From positions 2,336,051 through 2,400,050 of the forward strand of contig DS999531.1 in assembly GCA_000158135.1 (NCBI GenBank): a stretch of DNA of 64,000 nucleotides, given 5' to 3'. Under the pieces are notes generated by a model that saw nothing but the letters and a program-made list of their open reading frames with translations, did no database searches and was not told the origin of the DNA. Shown here piece after piece: positions 1-7,102 of this stretch. Numbering within the stretch: position 1 is the stretch's first letter; each line of letters begins with the position of its first letter. The stretch is from Rhodobacteraceae bacterium KLH11. GTDB taxonomy: Bacteria; Pseudomonadota; Alphaproteobacteria; Rhodobacterales; Rhodobacteraceae. The translations under genes were made by a program, and so were the position numbers.

Positions 1-101
1 CGCATGGCGTAGCAGTTGGTGCAACCGGGTGATGCAAGCGAGCAACCAACAATCGGGTTCCACGTCCGCTCGGTCCATTCGATCTTAGATTGGTTTCCCA
101 C
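1..101 (-). CDS. Gp37/Gp68-family phage protein, N-terminal fragment
   Basis: The gene is cut by the left edge of the window, so only its first 33 or so residues are visible. They run from a GTG start at 101 and contain SKIEWTERTWNPIVGCSLAS followed by a Cys-rich PGCTNCYAM stretch. This WNP..GC...SPGC..CYA pattern is the N-terminal signature of the phage Gp37/Gp68 family, whose cysteines resemble a radical-SAM-type cluster; the biochemical function is not established. A GAGAGGGG ribosome binding site lies about 7 bases upstream of the GTG. It is the most distal visible gene of the leftward early operon, which shows that the prophage continues to the left. Confidence 0.7.
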   Translation of the reverse strand, partial: MGNQSKIEWTERTWNPIVGCSLASPGCTNCYAM

Positions 102-118
102 CAGGTGGCCCCTCTCGC

Positions 119-337
119 TCAGACGTCGAAGTAACCGGCGCGGCGTGCGCTGGGGTTTGTTGCGGCGCTGGCGGCATCCATCGCCCTGCGTGCTGCTGAT
201 TGCGTGCTGGTGTTCATCTCGCCTAGCCCTTCATCCCAAGCCAGCTCGGCCAATCTACGCAACGCGTCGGCCTCTGCCTTTGACAGCATCAGTGTTACGG
301 TTTCGCGGCTGGCGGTGTTTGCGATGTATGAGGCCAT
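119..337 (-). CDS. hypothetical phage protein, 72 aa
   Basis: This small early protein begins at ATG 337, with an AAGGA ribosome binding site 8 bases upstream. Residues 12-36 form a predicted amphipathic helix (TLMLSKAEADALRRLAELAW), and the tail is rich in Ala, Ser and Arg. No membrane segment or known domain is visible. It sits between the DUF2303 gene and the Gp37/Gp68 gene in the same orientation and is presumably co-transcribed. The function is unknown. Confidence 0.6.
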   Translation of the reverse strand: MASYIANTASRETVTLMLSKAEADALRRLAELAWDEGLGEMNTSTQSAARRAMDAASAATNPSARRAGYFDV

Positions 338-404
338 GTGATTGGTCCTTCCTGATGTCCGTCGCTGGCCCCTGTTTCCAAGGGCCAGAAAGAGGCATCG
401 GCGG

Positions 405-1232
405 TTACTTGCGCCCAAAGAAAACAGGCAGCTTTGTGTCGTCTGCAGCCAGCGTTGCCATTTCACGGAACGTCGCTTGACGCAGGTATTCGACCCGATG
501 CCAGCGGATGCCCAACGCAAGACCCTGCGGCGATACCCGGAACCGGAACTTTGCCCGGATTTCGATTGGCTCTTCGCCATTGTAGAGCGGGATCGACATC
601 TTGATTTCTGTCGGCACAACCAGCTCGCCCTTGACGTTGGTTTCGTCCTGATACTGAAAAGTGCGATCACCGCTTTCGAGCCGCACGCCGCTCTTGAACG
701 ACACGCCCTGAGTGGCTTCCAGATCGCGACAGATTTCCAGCAGCGTAGACTGATCCGGGTCCACCACATCCGCGACATTCTCTTCAATGAATTCGGCAAA
801 GGCTGCTTGCATGTGCATCTCGCCTTCAATCGCGTTCCAGCGGTCATACTCTTCGCTGTTGCGCAGCTTCTGGGTTGCGATGTGGCACGCATGCTGGCGG
901 TCAAGGCCATTTTCGTTGTCCGTGTGCCAGTCTAAATGCGCTGAAATCGTTCCGGCGTCATAGTCCGCGACGATGATTGAGCGCTTGTCTGAAAAGCGAT
1001 TGGCGTAGTTGGTCAGGGACGCCCTGTCATCGACCGTGAGTTGTTGCTTGATCGGGCCGCGCAGTTCGTTTGGGTCTGTGACTTCCTGCAAATGAAATCC
1101 ATCAGGTGCAAGAATATGTGTGCGCCCGTCATCGTGCTTGATGACAGGATCGGCCAGACGCGCGGCTGCGATGCCTGCGTCCAGCGCGTTGCGCGGCGGT
1201 GTCATGTCTTGGTTTTCCAAAGGTTTCTCCAT
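405..1232 (-). CDS. DUF2303 (YfdQ-like) phage protein
   Basis: The 275-residue product matches the DUF2303/YfdQ family of prophage early proteins in overall pattern: an N-terminal region with HILAPDGFHLQEV, a central acidic helical part (FAEFIEENVADVVDP) and a C-terminal beta-rich part with PTEIKMSIPLYNGEEP and FRFRVSPQGLALG. The family is recurrent in phage early regions near recombination or replication genes, but its activity is unknown. The start at 1232 has a weak ribosome binding site; the internal ATG at 1205 (MTPPRNALDAG) is an alternative. It lies 17 bases after the 110-residue gene in the leftward operon. Confidence 0.75.
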   Translation of the reverse strand: MEKPLENQDMTPPRNALDAGIAAARLADPVIKHDDGRTHILAPDGFHLQEVTDPNELRGPIKQQLTVDDRASLTNYANRFSDKRSIIVADYDAGTISAHLDWHTDNENGLDRQHACHIATQKLRNSEEYDRWNAIEGEMHMQAAFAEFIEENVADVVDPDQSTLLEICRDLEATQGVSFKSGVRLESGDRTFQYQDETNVKGELVVPTEIKMSIPLYNGEEPIEIRAKFRFRVSPQGLALGIRWHRVEYLRQATFREMATLAADDTKLPVFFGRK

Positions 1233-1249
1233 TGGGTTGAGGGTTGGGG

Positions 1250-1582
1250 TTACTCAGCCGCTTCGCGCCGGGACGCGATGTGGTCTTCGATGTCGTATTG
1301 ATTGGGATCACGGCGGCTCAGGCGTCCTTCGTCATCAGCGAAGTAGATGCCGGTACCCATCGGGTGCTGCGGCACGGTCGCCTTGACCTTTGGCGTGCAC
1401 TCAATCTGCCCGGCCTTGTTCAGCTTGAAGGGCAGTTCGATGACCAGCTTTCCGTCACCGCCGGTTTCGTACATGGCGGACACGATCTTTTCGAGTTCTC
1501 GGTCGCCCTGACGCAGCAGTTCACCGCGCCGGAAGGTTTGGATGAATTCCAGAAAGTTGATTGTGTGGTCAGGGTTGGACAT
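1250..1582 (-). CDS. hypothetical phage protein, 110 aa
   Basis: The gene starts at ATG 1582 behind a good AAGGAAAGG ribosome binding site. The N-terminal part (HTINFLEFIQTFRRGELLRQ, then DRELEKIVSAMYETGGDGKL) recurs in small proteins that sit beside DUF2303 in alphaproteobacterial prophages. I cannot name a domain. The C-terminal 30 residues are strongly charged (DDEGRLSRRDPNQYDIEDHI). It is likely co-transcribed with DUF2303. Confidence 0.65.
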   Translation of the reverse strand: MSNPDHTINFLEFIQTFRRGELLRQGDRELEKIVSAMYETGGDGKLVIELPFKLNKAGQIECTPKVKATVPQHPMGTGIYFADDEGRLSRRDPNQYDIEDHIASRREAAE

Positions 1583-1594
1583 GGACCTTTCCTT

Positions 1595-1780
1595 TTAAGT
1601 TTCAGGGTTTTGGTTGAAGAGTTTCCGCACCATGCTGTGCGCTTCGGTGAAGCTGTTCAGGTGGGAAATGTAGACGGCGGAACGCTGCTCGCGGAGCCAG
1701 CACCAGACAAAGACCGGTACGGCCAGTGCGTATATGCCCAGTGCTTTCAGGTACTTCATAGTTTGGTTGCCCATGATCAC
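1595..1780 (-). CDS. small membrane protein, 61 aa
   Basis: This short protein has one probable membrane segment (LGIYALAVPVFVWCWL, about residues 14-29) followed by a polar tail. Its start codon at 1780 overlaps the stop of the topoisomerase VI A-like gene by 4 bases (ATGA), which suggests translational coupling; an ATG at 1774 is an alternative. The function is unknown. Confidence 0.55.
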   Translation of the reverse strand: MIMGNQTMKYLKALGIYALAVPVFVWCWLREQRSAVYISHLNSFTEAHSMVRKLFNQNPET

Positions 1781-2649
1781 AGCCTCGCCAGCTTTTTTGT
1801 CAGGGACGCGCGTATGTCGGCTTCCTGTGCCAGTGTTTCTTCAAAAATCCCTTGGTCGATCCGCGCCGACAGGGCGTCCTGCACGATGTCTTTTAGGGTC
1901 CGGGGTGGGATTGCCTCGGCTTGTGTGGTCATTCCCTCAAAGGATCGATTGTCGGTGCGCTTTGGCGGCGCTGTGGGCAGGCGCAGGTCCCCGATCTGAT
2001 CAGGGGTGACGGCAAGTCGGGTCACTTCAATCTGCCCGCCGTAGTATTCCACAAAGGCAGTCAAGTCCTCGTCGAGGCTGGAACACATATGCACCCCAGA
2101 CGGATCGTGATCCCCAATGTGCAGGATTTCGACTCGTTCATAATCGCAGGCATCGCGAGCGAAATTGTGCTTGGTTGTCACGCTGTCAAAGCCGCCTGAA
2201 GAAAGCACGGGCACGCTGTAGTCTTCGCAATATCGGGCTAGTTGGGTGAGCATACCCCGCGCTTCGCACCAGACCATCAGGTGAATAGGTTGGTTTTGTT
2301 GCCGGTCGAGACGAAAGCGCGACCCATAACTGCGGAAGGTCGTCAGAATATGGTCTTCATCTTCCCATCTTTCGGGGCTTTCTTTTGTAAGCCCGTCATC
2401 TCTGATTTCGTCCATGTCAATGATCTGCGCGCGCCGTGCGCGGTTCATTGTTTCGCAAAGGCGTTTGTAGTTCTTTTCGGTCTTTTCGAAGTCATAGTCA
2501 GAAAACAGGATGTAGAAGACTTGGCGAAGGGTCAGCGGGGCAATGTCGCTGTAGTCGCGCAGTATCGACTTGACGTTTTGTACCAGATCCATTGTGTCAG
2601 GCTTGGGGAGCCAACTGGTGATAAATCCTCTTGGTCGGGTGGTTGCCAT
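1777..2649 (-). CDS. topoisomerase VI A/Spo11-like protein (Mini-A type)
   Basis: The 290-residue product has the two core parts of a type IIB topoisomerase A subunit. The first is a winged-helix CAP-like segment with TLRQVFYIL (residues 40-48), where Tyr46 is in the place of the catalytic tyrosine of the T.R(E/D).(Y/F)Y motif. The second is a Toprim domain with Glu129 (VWCEARG) and an acidic HIGDHDPSG motif (Asp180, Asp182). Archaeal TopoVI-A is about 360-390 residues, so this is a short version. No GHKL ATPase B subunit occurs in the window, which fits the solitary Mini-A family reported from mobile elements. The role in the phage is not known; DNA cleavage or nicking in replication or recombination is an inference. 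The start has a GAGG site 6 bases upstream. Confidence 0.75.
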   Translation of the reverse strand: MATTRPRGFITSWLPKPDTMDLVQNVKSILRDYSDIAPLTLRQVFYILFSDYDFEKTEKNYKRLCETMNRARRAQIIDMDEIRDDGLTKESPERWEDEDHILTTFRSYGSRFRLDRQQNQPIHLMVWCEARGMLTQLARYCEDYSVPVLSSGGFDSVTTKHNFARDACDYERVEILHIGDHDPSGVHMCSSLDEDLTAFVEYYGGQIEVTRLAVTPDQIGDLRLPTAPPKRTDNRSFEGMTTQAEAIPPRTLKDIVQDALSARIDQGIFEETLAQEADIRASLTKKLARL

Positions 2650-2663
2650 GATTGCCTCTGTCC

Positions 2664-2924
2664 TTACCCGTACATTTGCTTAAATTCCCGCTGGGCTTCG
2701 GCGCGGCGCATGTCGAGATAATCGGCCAAGTCCTGCAGGTGCACGCCTTTGGCGCTCTTCTGGCTGGCCTCTATGCTGACCAAGGGCAGGGGCAGCTGCC
2801 CCTCCCTTACTTTCCGCAGTAACTTCACCTCCGTCAGGTGCGGAAAGAAATCGGCGCATATTTTATCGACGGGGATAATGGGTTGTCCGTCATAGCAGGC
2901 CATCAAGAGAAATGCTGTATTCAT
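2664..2924 (-). CDS. PrtN-like pyocin-activator family regulator
   Basis: The 86-residue protein carries the PrtN pattern: N-terminal MNTAFLLMACYDGQPIIPV, then LLRKVREGQLPLPLV and a characteristic ASQKSAKGVHLQDLADYLD. In Pseudomonas aeruginosa PrtN activates pyocin genes; here it probably regulates phage genes, with unknown targets. The start at 2924 has a strong GGGAGG ribosome binding site 7 bases upstream. It follows the NYN nuclease gene and precedes the topoisomerase-like gene in the leftward operon. Confidence 0.8.
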   Translation of the reverse strand: MNTAFLLMACYDGQPIIPVDKICADFFPHLTEVKLLRKVREGQLPLPLVSIEASQKSAKGVHLQDLADYLDMRRAEAQREFKQMYG

Positions 2925-3001
2925 TCACCGCCCTCCCGGCCAAGGACGGCCTTCGCAAACCTGCGCATTCAGCGATCGTAGGGTTGCATGCATGTCGTTC
3001 A

Positions 3002-3547
3002 TCATGCAGCGCTATGGCGGCGATCAGGCCGTGCGATGACATCGCGAATGTCAGCGAGTTCGATGAATTTGTCGGCCTTTCGCCGAAGTTGGTCAGACGC
3101 CAAAATGGGTTCCGTTTTGATGGTGGAAACAACCGACACCCGCACGCCTTGGTCCTGCAAGTATTCGACCAGTGGGCAAAAGTCCTGACTACCTGTGAAC
3201 AGAACAGCGTGGTTGATGTGAGGCGTTATCCGTGCCGCTGCTAAAGCCAAGTCAACCTCAATGCGCCCCTTGAACCTGCTCCGTCCGTCGCCGTGCACAA
3301 ATTCGCGGGCGTCTTTGGCGGTGACAGTCCAGCCGTTGTACTGCAGGAAATCGACCAAGGGTCGGGTGGCTATGTATTCATCGCGTTCGATCAGCATTGT
3401 GAAGTATGTCGCGCGAAGGAGGTGGCACTGCTTCTCAACCATGCTTTTGAGACGTTCGTAATCGACGTCGAAGCCGAGCGCCTTGGCAGAGTGGTGGAGG
3501 TTATAGCCATCTACGAAAATTGCCGTCGTTTCGTTTTGGTGGAACAT
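3002..3547 (-). CDS. NYN-domain (LabA/DUF88-like) putative ribonuclease
   Basis: The protein has a PIN-like NYN fold signature: an N-terminal AIFVDGYNLHH motif (first catalytic Asp), GRIEVDLALAA (second acidic group) and HAVLFTGSQDFCPLVEYL, followed by GVRVSVVSTI. NYN proteins are metal-dependent RNases. Roseobacter chromosomes carry a similar protein, so this may be a captured host gene. In this copy the usual GDGDF signature reads GSQDF. I chose ATG 3547 (MFHQNET) because AAGG lies 7 bases upstream; ATG 3553 is possible. A role in RNA turnover or host takeover is inference. Confidence 0.75.
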   Translation of the reverse strand: MFHQNETTAIFVDGYNLHHSAKALGFDVDYERLKSMVEKQCHLLRATYFTMLIERDEYIATRPLVDFLQYNGWTVTAKDAREFVHGDGRSRFKGRIEVDLALAAARITPHINHAVLFTGSQDFCPLVEYLQDQGVRVSVVSTIKTEPILASDQLRRKADKFIELADIRDVIARPDRRHSAA

Positions 3548-3599
3548 GCTCATGCCTTTTTTGACTAGGGAGTATGAAAATTGATGGCGCACGCTGAAT

Positions 3600-4025
3600 T
3601 CAGCGCGTGCCAGTGCGAAAAGCGTTCAGGATGTGTTTCAGCCTCTGAAGCTTGTGAGGGCTAGGGGTGCGACCAAGCGTGATCTGAAGAACTTCTTTGG
3701 CTTCCATGCAGTGTTGTTCTGCAAGAGCGATGCGACAAAGCGTATCTGTGTCTGTCTGCAGGCTGCCGCCGTCTATCTCGACGACTTTAGTGTCGATTGA
3801 TCCGTCCGGCATCCTGACGGTTACGTTCCACGCCACGTTTGGCAGATTGGATCGCTGCGTGGATTCGCGGAAACGCAGAAGTTCCCGACAAGTCTCTGGG
3901 ATGCCTACGGCCATTATGGCGCGATCCGTGTCGCTGAACTCACCGGTTATCCGACTGGGCTTTGGGGTGGAAAGTTCCCGCAGCAGTTTATTGGAGATTA
4001 TTGCGGGTTCTGAGGTTGCGCGCAT
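3600..4025 (-). CDS. hypothetical phage early protein, 141 aa
   Basis: This is the first gene of the leftward operon. I place the start at ATG 4025 because GGAGG lies 5-6 bases upstream; an ATG at 4037 and a TTG at 4040 are in frame but have no ribosome binding site. The protein is soluble, with a C-terminal basic stretch (LQRLKHILNAFRTGTR). No domain is recognised. Operator-like repeats begin just upstream, so it is probably controlled by the phage repressor. Confidence 0.6.
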   Translation of the reverse strand: MRATSEPAIISNKLLRELSTPKPSRITGEFSDTDRAIMAVGIPETCRELLRFRESTQRSNLPNVAWNVTVRMPDGSIDTKVVEIDGGSLQTDTDTLCRIALAEQHCMEAKEVLQITLGRTPSPHKLQRLKHILNAFRTGTR

Positions 4026-4056
4026 GGTTTCCTCCATCAATGCGGAGAAACTTACA

Positions 4057-4155
4057 TAGTCTAAATATCCTATGTCAATTCTAAATAGCCTAAAAAGACT
4101 AAATTAATTGATTCCCATAAGAGAGGGAAATGTCGTCAAACGACCAAAAAGACTA
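4057..4155. promoter_or_regulatory. operator-like repeats of the leftward early promoter region
   Basis: Three copies of an A-rich element related to GGATAAAAAGACTA are seen upstream of the leftward operon: TAAAAAGACTAA at 4091-4102, CAAAAAGACTA at 4145-4155, and an inverted relative, TAGTCTAAATATCC, at 4057-4070. The same element occurs three more times at 5013-5068 between the CI-like and Cro-like genes. This shared motif suggests one repressor controls both promoters. That is inferred from sequence repetition only. Confidence 0.5.
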
Positions 4156-4605
4156 TGGCTGTTCATGAATTGTTTGGGCGACTTTGAAATTTTTTGCGAT
4201 AGATCGAAGCCGTCTTCTCGGCCAGCCGAGACCGCAATGTGATCGGCCTGATTCCAAAGCGAATATCTGCACATGATCGCCCAGGTTTACTTCGCCACTA
4301 GGGTAGGCGCTCGGCCTTTGGAGTCCCCCTTCACATGCTGACGCGGGCATGGTCAGATCAAGATCGCGCAGAGCATTCTGTAATTTGGGTACGAGGCAGT
4401 GTCTATCGATGTGCTGGGTAACGTGAGGTCTGCGGCGACGAGAATGTTGAGCGCTATAAATTCAGCCTATGATTCCATATATACCTATGCGCGAAAGGTG
4501 TCGAAATCCTACATCCTGTGCGAGTGGGATTTTCCTCGTCAGCATATTGTGTTCTTGAAATAACCGCCGTTGTTCCCATAATGTTCTTGTTTTTGGGAGG
4601 TTATA
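4156..4605. other. intergenic region without a convincing gene
   Basis: This stretch separates the leftward early operon from the 3' end of the CI-like repressor. A 39-codon frame (4444-4563, plus strand) and a 65-codon frame on the minus strand (4153-4350) exist but have poor ribosome binding sites and no recognisable protein features. I see no terminator or RNA structure that I can support. Confidence 0.4.
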
Positions 4606-4621
4606 TTGAAAAAGGTTGATG

Positions 4622-4993
4622 TCATTTCTTGGTTAGAGGCGTCTCTTGCGGAGCCATCTGCCGAGCGTCGCGCATACCTTCTCCGTAAGTTACAAGGCGA
4701 ACGCGCTCTTCAGGTGTTAGTTGAGACATTAGGGTCCGAATACGTTGAGCTTCTTCGTCAGCAGGCACAGCTTCCCCCTGAAAAGCACCGGACATAAAGT
4801 CCTCAAGTGTTGTGCCTAGGGCTTCGCAAATCTTGATCGCGGTATCAACGCGTGGGTTTTGGGTGTTGCCTTTAAACAGTTTGCGAATGACACTGTTGCT
4901 CAGGCCCGCTTTGGTCGCGAGGCCAGCTTCTGTAAGTGTCGGATCTTCGTCGATTACTGCTTTAAGTCTTTCTGCAAATGTTCTGTCTGTCAT
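4622..4993 (-). CDS. CI-like helix-turn-helix prophage repressor
   Basis: From ATG 4993 the 123-residue protein starts MTDRTFAERLKAVIDEDP and has an XRE-type helix-turn-helix (LATKAGLSNSVIRKLFKGN, about residues 24-42, then PRVDTAIKICEALGTTLEDF). A short C-terminal tail (LTPEERVRLVTYGEGMRDA) replaces the LexA-like peptidase domain of lambda CI, so induction would not work by RecA-stimulated self-cleavage. It is transcribed away from the Cro-like gene, with three repeated operator-like sites between them. It most likely maintains lysogeny. Confidence 0.8.
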   Translation of the reverse strand: MTDRTFAERLKAVIDEDPTLTEAGLATKAGLSNSVIRKLFKGNTQNPRVDTAIKICEALGTTLEDFMSGAFQGEAVPADEEAQRIRTLMSQLTPEERVRLVTYGEGMRDARQMAPQETPLTKK

Positions 4994-5012
4994 GCGCGTA
5001 TCGTAGCAGAAT

Positions 5013-5068
5013 GGGATTTTTCGACTATCGGATAAAAAGACTTTACAAAAATGGGATAAAAAGACTAA
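5013..5068. promoter_or_regulatory. operator array between CI-like and Cro-like genes
   Basis: Three direct repeats lie in the divergent promoter region: GGGATTTTTCGACTA at 5013-5027, CGGATAAAAAGACTT at 5029-5043 and GGGATAAAAAGACTAA at 5053-5068. The GGA cores are 16 and 24 bases apart. This is the arrangement expected for OR-type operators bound by competing repressors. The sites overlap the likely promoter of the Cro-like gene. Confidence 0.6.
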
Positions 5069-5078
5069 TCCATGAGTC

Positions 5079-5387
5079 ATGGAAGAGTTTATGGAAAAGG
5101 TGCGCATCTATGCGGATGCGATAGGTGTTCAGCCTTCGACGGTGGCTCAGACTGCCGGAAAAGTTAATGGAAAGGCTTGGTCCAGGTGGGAGGCGGGAGA
5201 AGGGTCGCCGACCCTGCGAACCGCAGACAAAATCCTGAAATACATGGCTGAAAACCCGGTTCCCGTGCCGAGCGAAAGCGCTGAACACCCCGTTGAGGAG
5301 CCATCTGATGCAGGGAAGCACACCACGCCTTTCACGGCCCAAATACGCGCCGCTTTTTTATTGATTTGGGGGGTGCATGGACGGTGA
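5079..5387 (+). CDS. Cro-like helix-turn-helix protein
   Basis: The protein starts MEEFMEKVRIYADAIGVQPS and continues with a DNA-binding segment (TVAQTAGKVNGKAWSRWEAG, then TLRTADKILKYMAENP). The M..F...V..YA start is typical of a small alphaproteobacterial phage regulator family, so I prefer ATG 5079. ATG 5091 has a GGAAGAG site nearby and is an alternative. The C-terminal 40 residues look unstructured. Its position opposite the CI-like gene suggests a Cro role. Confidence 0.7.
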   Translation: MEEFMEKVRIYADAIGVQPSTVAQTAGKVNGKAWSRWEAGEGSPTLRTADKILKYMAENPVPVPSESAEHPVEEPSDAGKHTTPFTAQIRAAFLLIWGVHGR

Positions 5388-5886
5388 GATTAAATTTCCT
5401 GCACGCATTGATTGGCGGTCGCTGCGAAAGGCTTACCCCAAGAATCTATTGCTGCATGTTGATAGCCCTGCCTCGGAGGTAGTTCGCGCCGCCCGTGGTC
5501 GCATGGCTTATCTTGCCACACCGTACTCCAATCTGGTTTTGAACGATGACAGGTGCTGGGATCGCGCGCTCTCATTGGAAGTTGAGATGCGAACGGCCCG
5601 TTGGGCGCGATTGCTCGCGCGCGACGGTCTGACGGTTGTATCCCCAATATTGCAGGCGTGTTCCATCGTTCATTCCGACATGGAGGGCGACATAGATCCG
5701 ATGGACGATCAATTCTGGTCGGCTTGGTGTATGCCGATTATGTCCGCTTCTGGCAGCTTCATCATTCCGCCCATGGACGGTTGGGACCGGTCTTGGGGTG
5801 TTTGGCGCGAAGCTTGCTGGGCGCTTTGGCACAATATCCCGGTTTACCTGATCAAACCCGGTACTGAGTTGAGGGGCAGTCTATGA
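5377..5886 (+). CDS. DUF1937 protein
   Basis: The 169-residue protein has the DUF1937 core: MAYLATPYSNLVL (about residues 43-55), an Arg-rich helix, then VSPILQACSIVHSDM and a C-terminal MDGWDRSWGVWREACWA followed by IPVYLIKPG. The ATPYS and D.S.G.. elements resemble nucleoside 2-deoxyribosyltransferase-like folds. A nucleotide-related role is therefore possible but unproven. Its stop overlaps the methyltransferase start (ATGA), so the two are probably translated together. Confidence 0.7.
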   Translation: MDGEIKFPARIDWRSLRKAYPKNLLLHVDSPASEVVRAARGRMAYLATPYSNLVLNDDRCWDRALSLEVEMRTARWARLLARDGLTVVSPILQACSIVHSDMEGDIDPMDDQFWSAWCMPIMSASGSFIIPPMDGWDRSWGVWREACWALWHNIPVYLIKPGTELRGSL

Positions 5887-6680
5887 GTGCCGTGATGCGC
5901 CAAGATACCCGGGCGATCCTGCGCGAAGAGGTCATCGGTGATTGCCGGTTGATCCTAGGGGATGCAATGCAGGTCATGCCGGAACTCGGCGCGGTTGATC
6001 ATCTGATTTCTGACCCGCCTTACGAGCAGTCTTTGCATGACGCCAAAAACAGTGCTGCCAGACGGCACCGCACAGATGGTAGGGCTGAACTTTCTGGATT
6101 GGACTTTGCTGGAATTGACGAAATACGTGATGAATTTACGGAACTTTCGTCGGCAATCTGCAACGGATGGTTCGTTGTCTTTTGCACGATTGAGGGCGTG
6201 GCGAAATGGGCCGATGTAATCAATCCATCCGAAATGAAATACAAGCGGGGATGTATCTGGATTAAGCCGGATAGCACACCTCAGCTGAATGGTCAGGGGC
6301 CAGCCCAAGGCGCGGAATGCTTCGTAACAGCATGGTCTGGATCGGGCTACGCGCGCTGGAATGCGCGCGGCAAGCGGGGCGTCTACACGCACCTGACCAA
6401 CCCGCCAGATCGCCACGGCGGGCACCCGACAGAAAAGCCGTGGCGGCTGATGAAGGAAATGATTCTGGATTTCACCAATCCGGGACAACTCATTCTGGAC
6501 CCATTCATGGGCAGCGGAACAACGCTGGTTGCTGCAGCCCTGACCGGTCGCCGCGCCATCGGCGTGGAATTGAACCCCAAGTATTTCGACATGGCGTGTT
6601 TGCGTGTGGCCAAGGCAGTTGGGTCCGCCCGCGCGATGGGCGCGCAGTTGACCGCCGAAGTTCAGGAGGTGTTGATTTGA
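5883..6680 (+). CDS. site-specific DNA methyltransferase (N4-cytosine/N6-adenine, beta class)
   Basis: The 265-residue protein has the catalytic motif DPPY near residue 41 (HLISDPPYEQS) ahead of the AdoMet-binding motif LDPFMGSGTTLVAA near residue 205, the order of beta-class amino methyltransferases. HPTEKPWRLM before the second motif is also typical. No restriction endonuclease partner is next to it, so it is best read as an orphan phage methyltransferase that protects phage DNA or alters transcription. Target sequence is unknown. Confidence 0.85.
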   Translation: MSAVMRQDTRAILREEVIGDCRLILGDAMQVMPELGAVDHLISDPPYEQSLHDAKNSAARRHRTDGRAELSGLDFAGIDEIRDEFTELSSAICNGWFVVFCTIEGVAKWADVINPSEMKYKRGCIWIKPDSTPQLNGQGPAQGAECFVTAWSGSGYARWNARGKRGVYTHLTNPPDRHGGHPTEKPWRLMKEMILDFTNPGQLILDPFMGSGTTLVAAALTGRRAIGVELNPKYFDMACLRVAKAVGSARAMGAQLTAEVQEVLI

Positions 6681-7102
6681 AACCTTGCTTCATTGATGGC
6701 ATTGCGTATCCATCGCGGGCGGCAGCCGCCCGAAGACTGGGTGTGTCCCGCAGCGAGATCGTGCGCCGCCTAAAGGCAAAAGAGGTTGTGGAAACCTCGA
6801 CTGATCCTGAGCCAAGCAAGTTGCGCTTGCCGCGCATTGCGGTTCAAAGGGCTAGAATGCCAAGACTCAGCCCGATGGAACGCGTGTTTCATCCGGCATG
6901 GAACTCGGCTGATGATCACCGCTTGCTGCGCCTCAAGTCGCGGGGCAAGAATTTCACTTACATCGCCGCGTCGCTGGGCCGAACGCGAATTTCTGTCGAG
7001 CAAAGGTGGCATCGCCTGCGCGTCGTGAGGGGCATTTCCAACGCGCTTGTGGGTTATGGCCTGAGCAAGACGCCTTACAACATAGAGGGTTGCAATGGGT
7101 AA
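6677..7102 (+). CDS. helix-turn-helix protein with NUMOD1-like N-terminus
   Basis: The start is a TTG at 6677 that overlaps the methyltransferase stop; AGGAGG lies 7 bases upstream, which supports it. The N-terminus carries one NUMOD1-like unit (FIDGIAYPSRAAAARRLGVS, then RSEIVRRLKAKE). The C-terminus has a Myb/SANT-like helix set (WNSADDHRLLRLKSRGKNFT, then YIAASLGRTRISVEQRWHRL). Both parts look DNA-binding and no nuclease domain is attached. The function is unknown. Confidence 0.65.
   Translation: MKPCFIDGIAYPSRAAAARRLGVSRSEIVRRLKAKEVVETSTDPEPSKLRLPRIAVQRARMPRLSPMERVFHPAWNSADDHRLLRLKSRGKNFTYIAASLGRTRISVEQRWHRLRVVRGISNALVGYGLSKTPYNIEGCNG

Noticed and set aside
4444..4563. 39-codon plus-strand frame in the gap near the repressor
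   Set aside because: Weak ribosome binding site, no domain or conserved-looking pattern; probably chance.
4606..4797. 63-codon plus-strand frame with a GGGAGG site 5 bases before a TTG start
   Set aside because: It lies antisense to the 3' end of the CI-like repressor, whose C-terminus looks genuine. The protein has no recognisable features. The ribosome binding site makes it worth remembering but not enough to call a gene.
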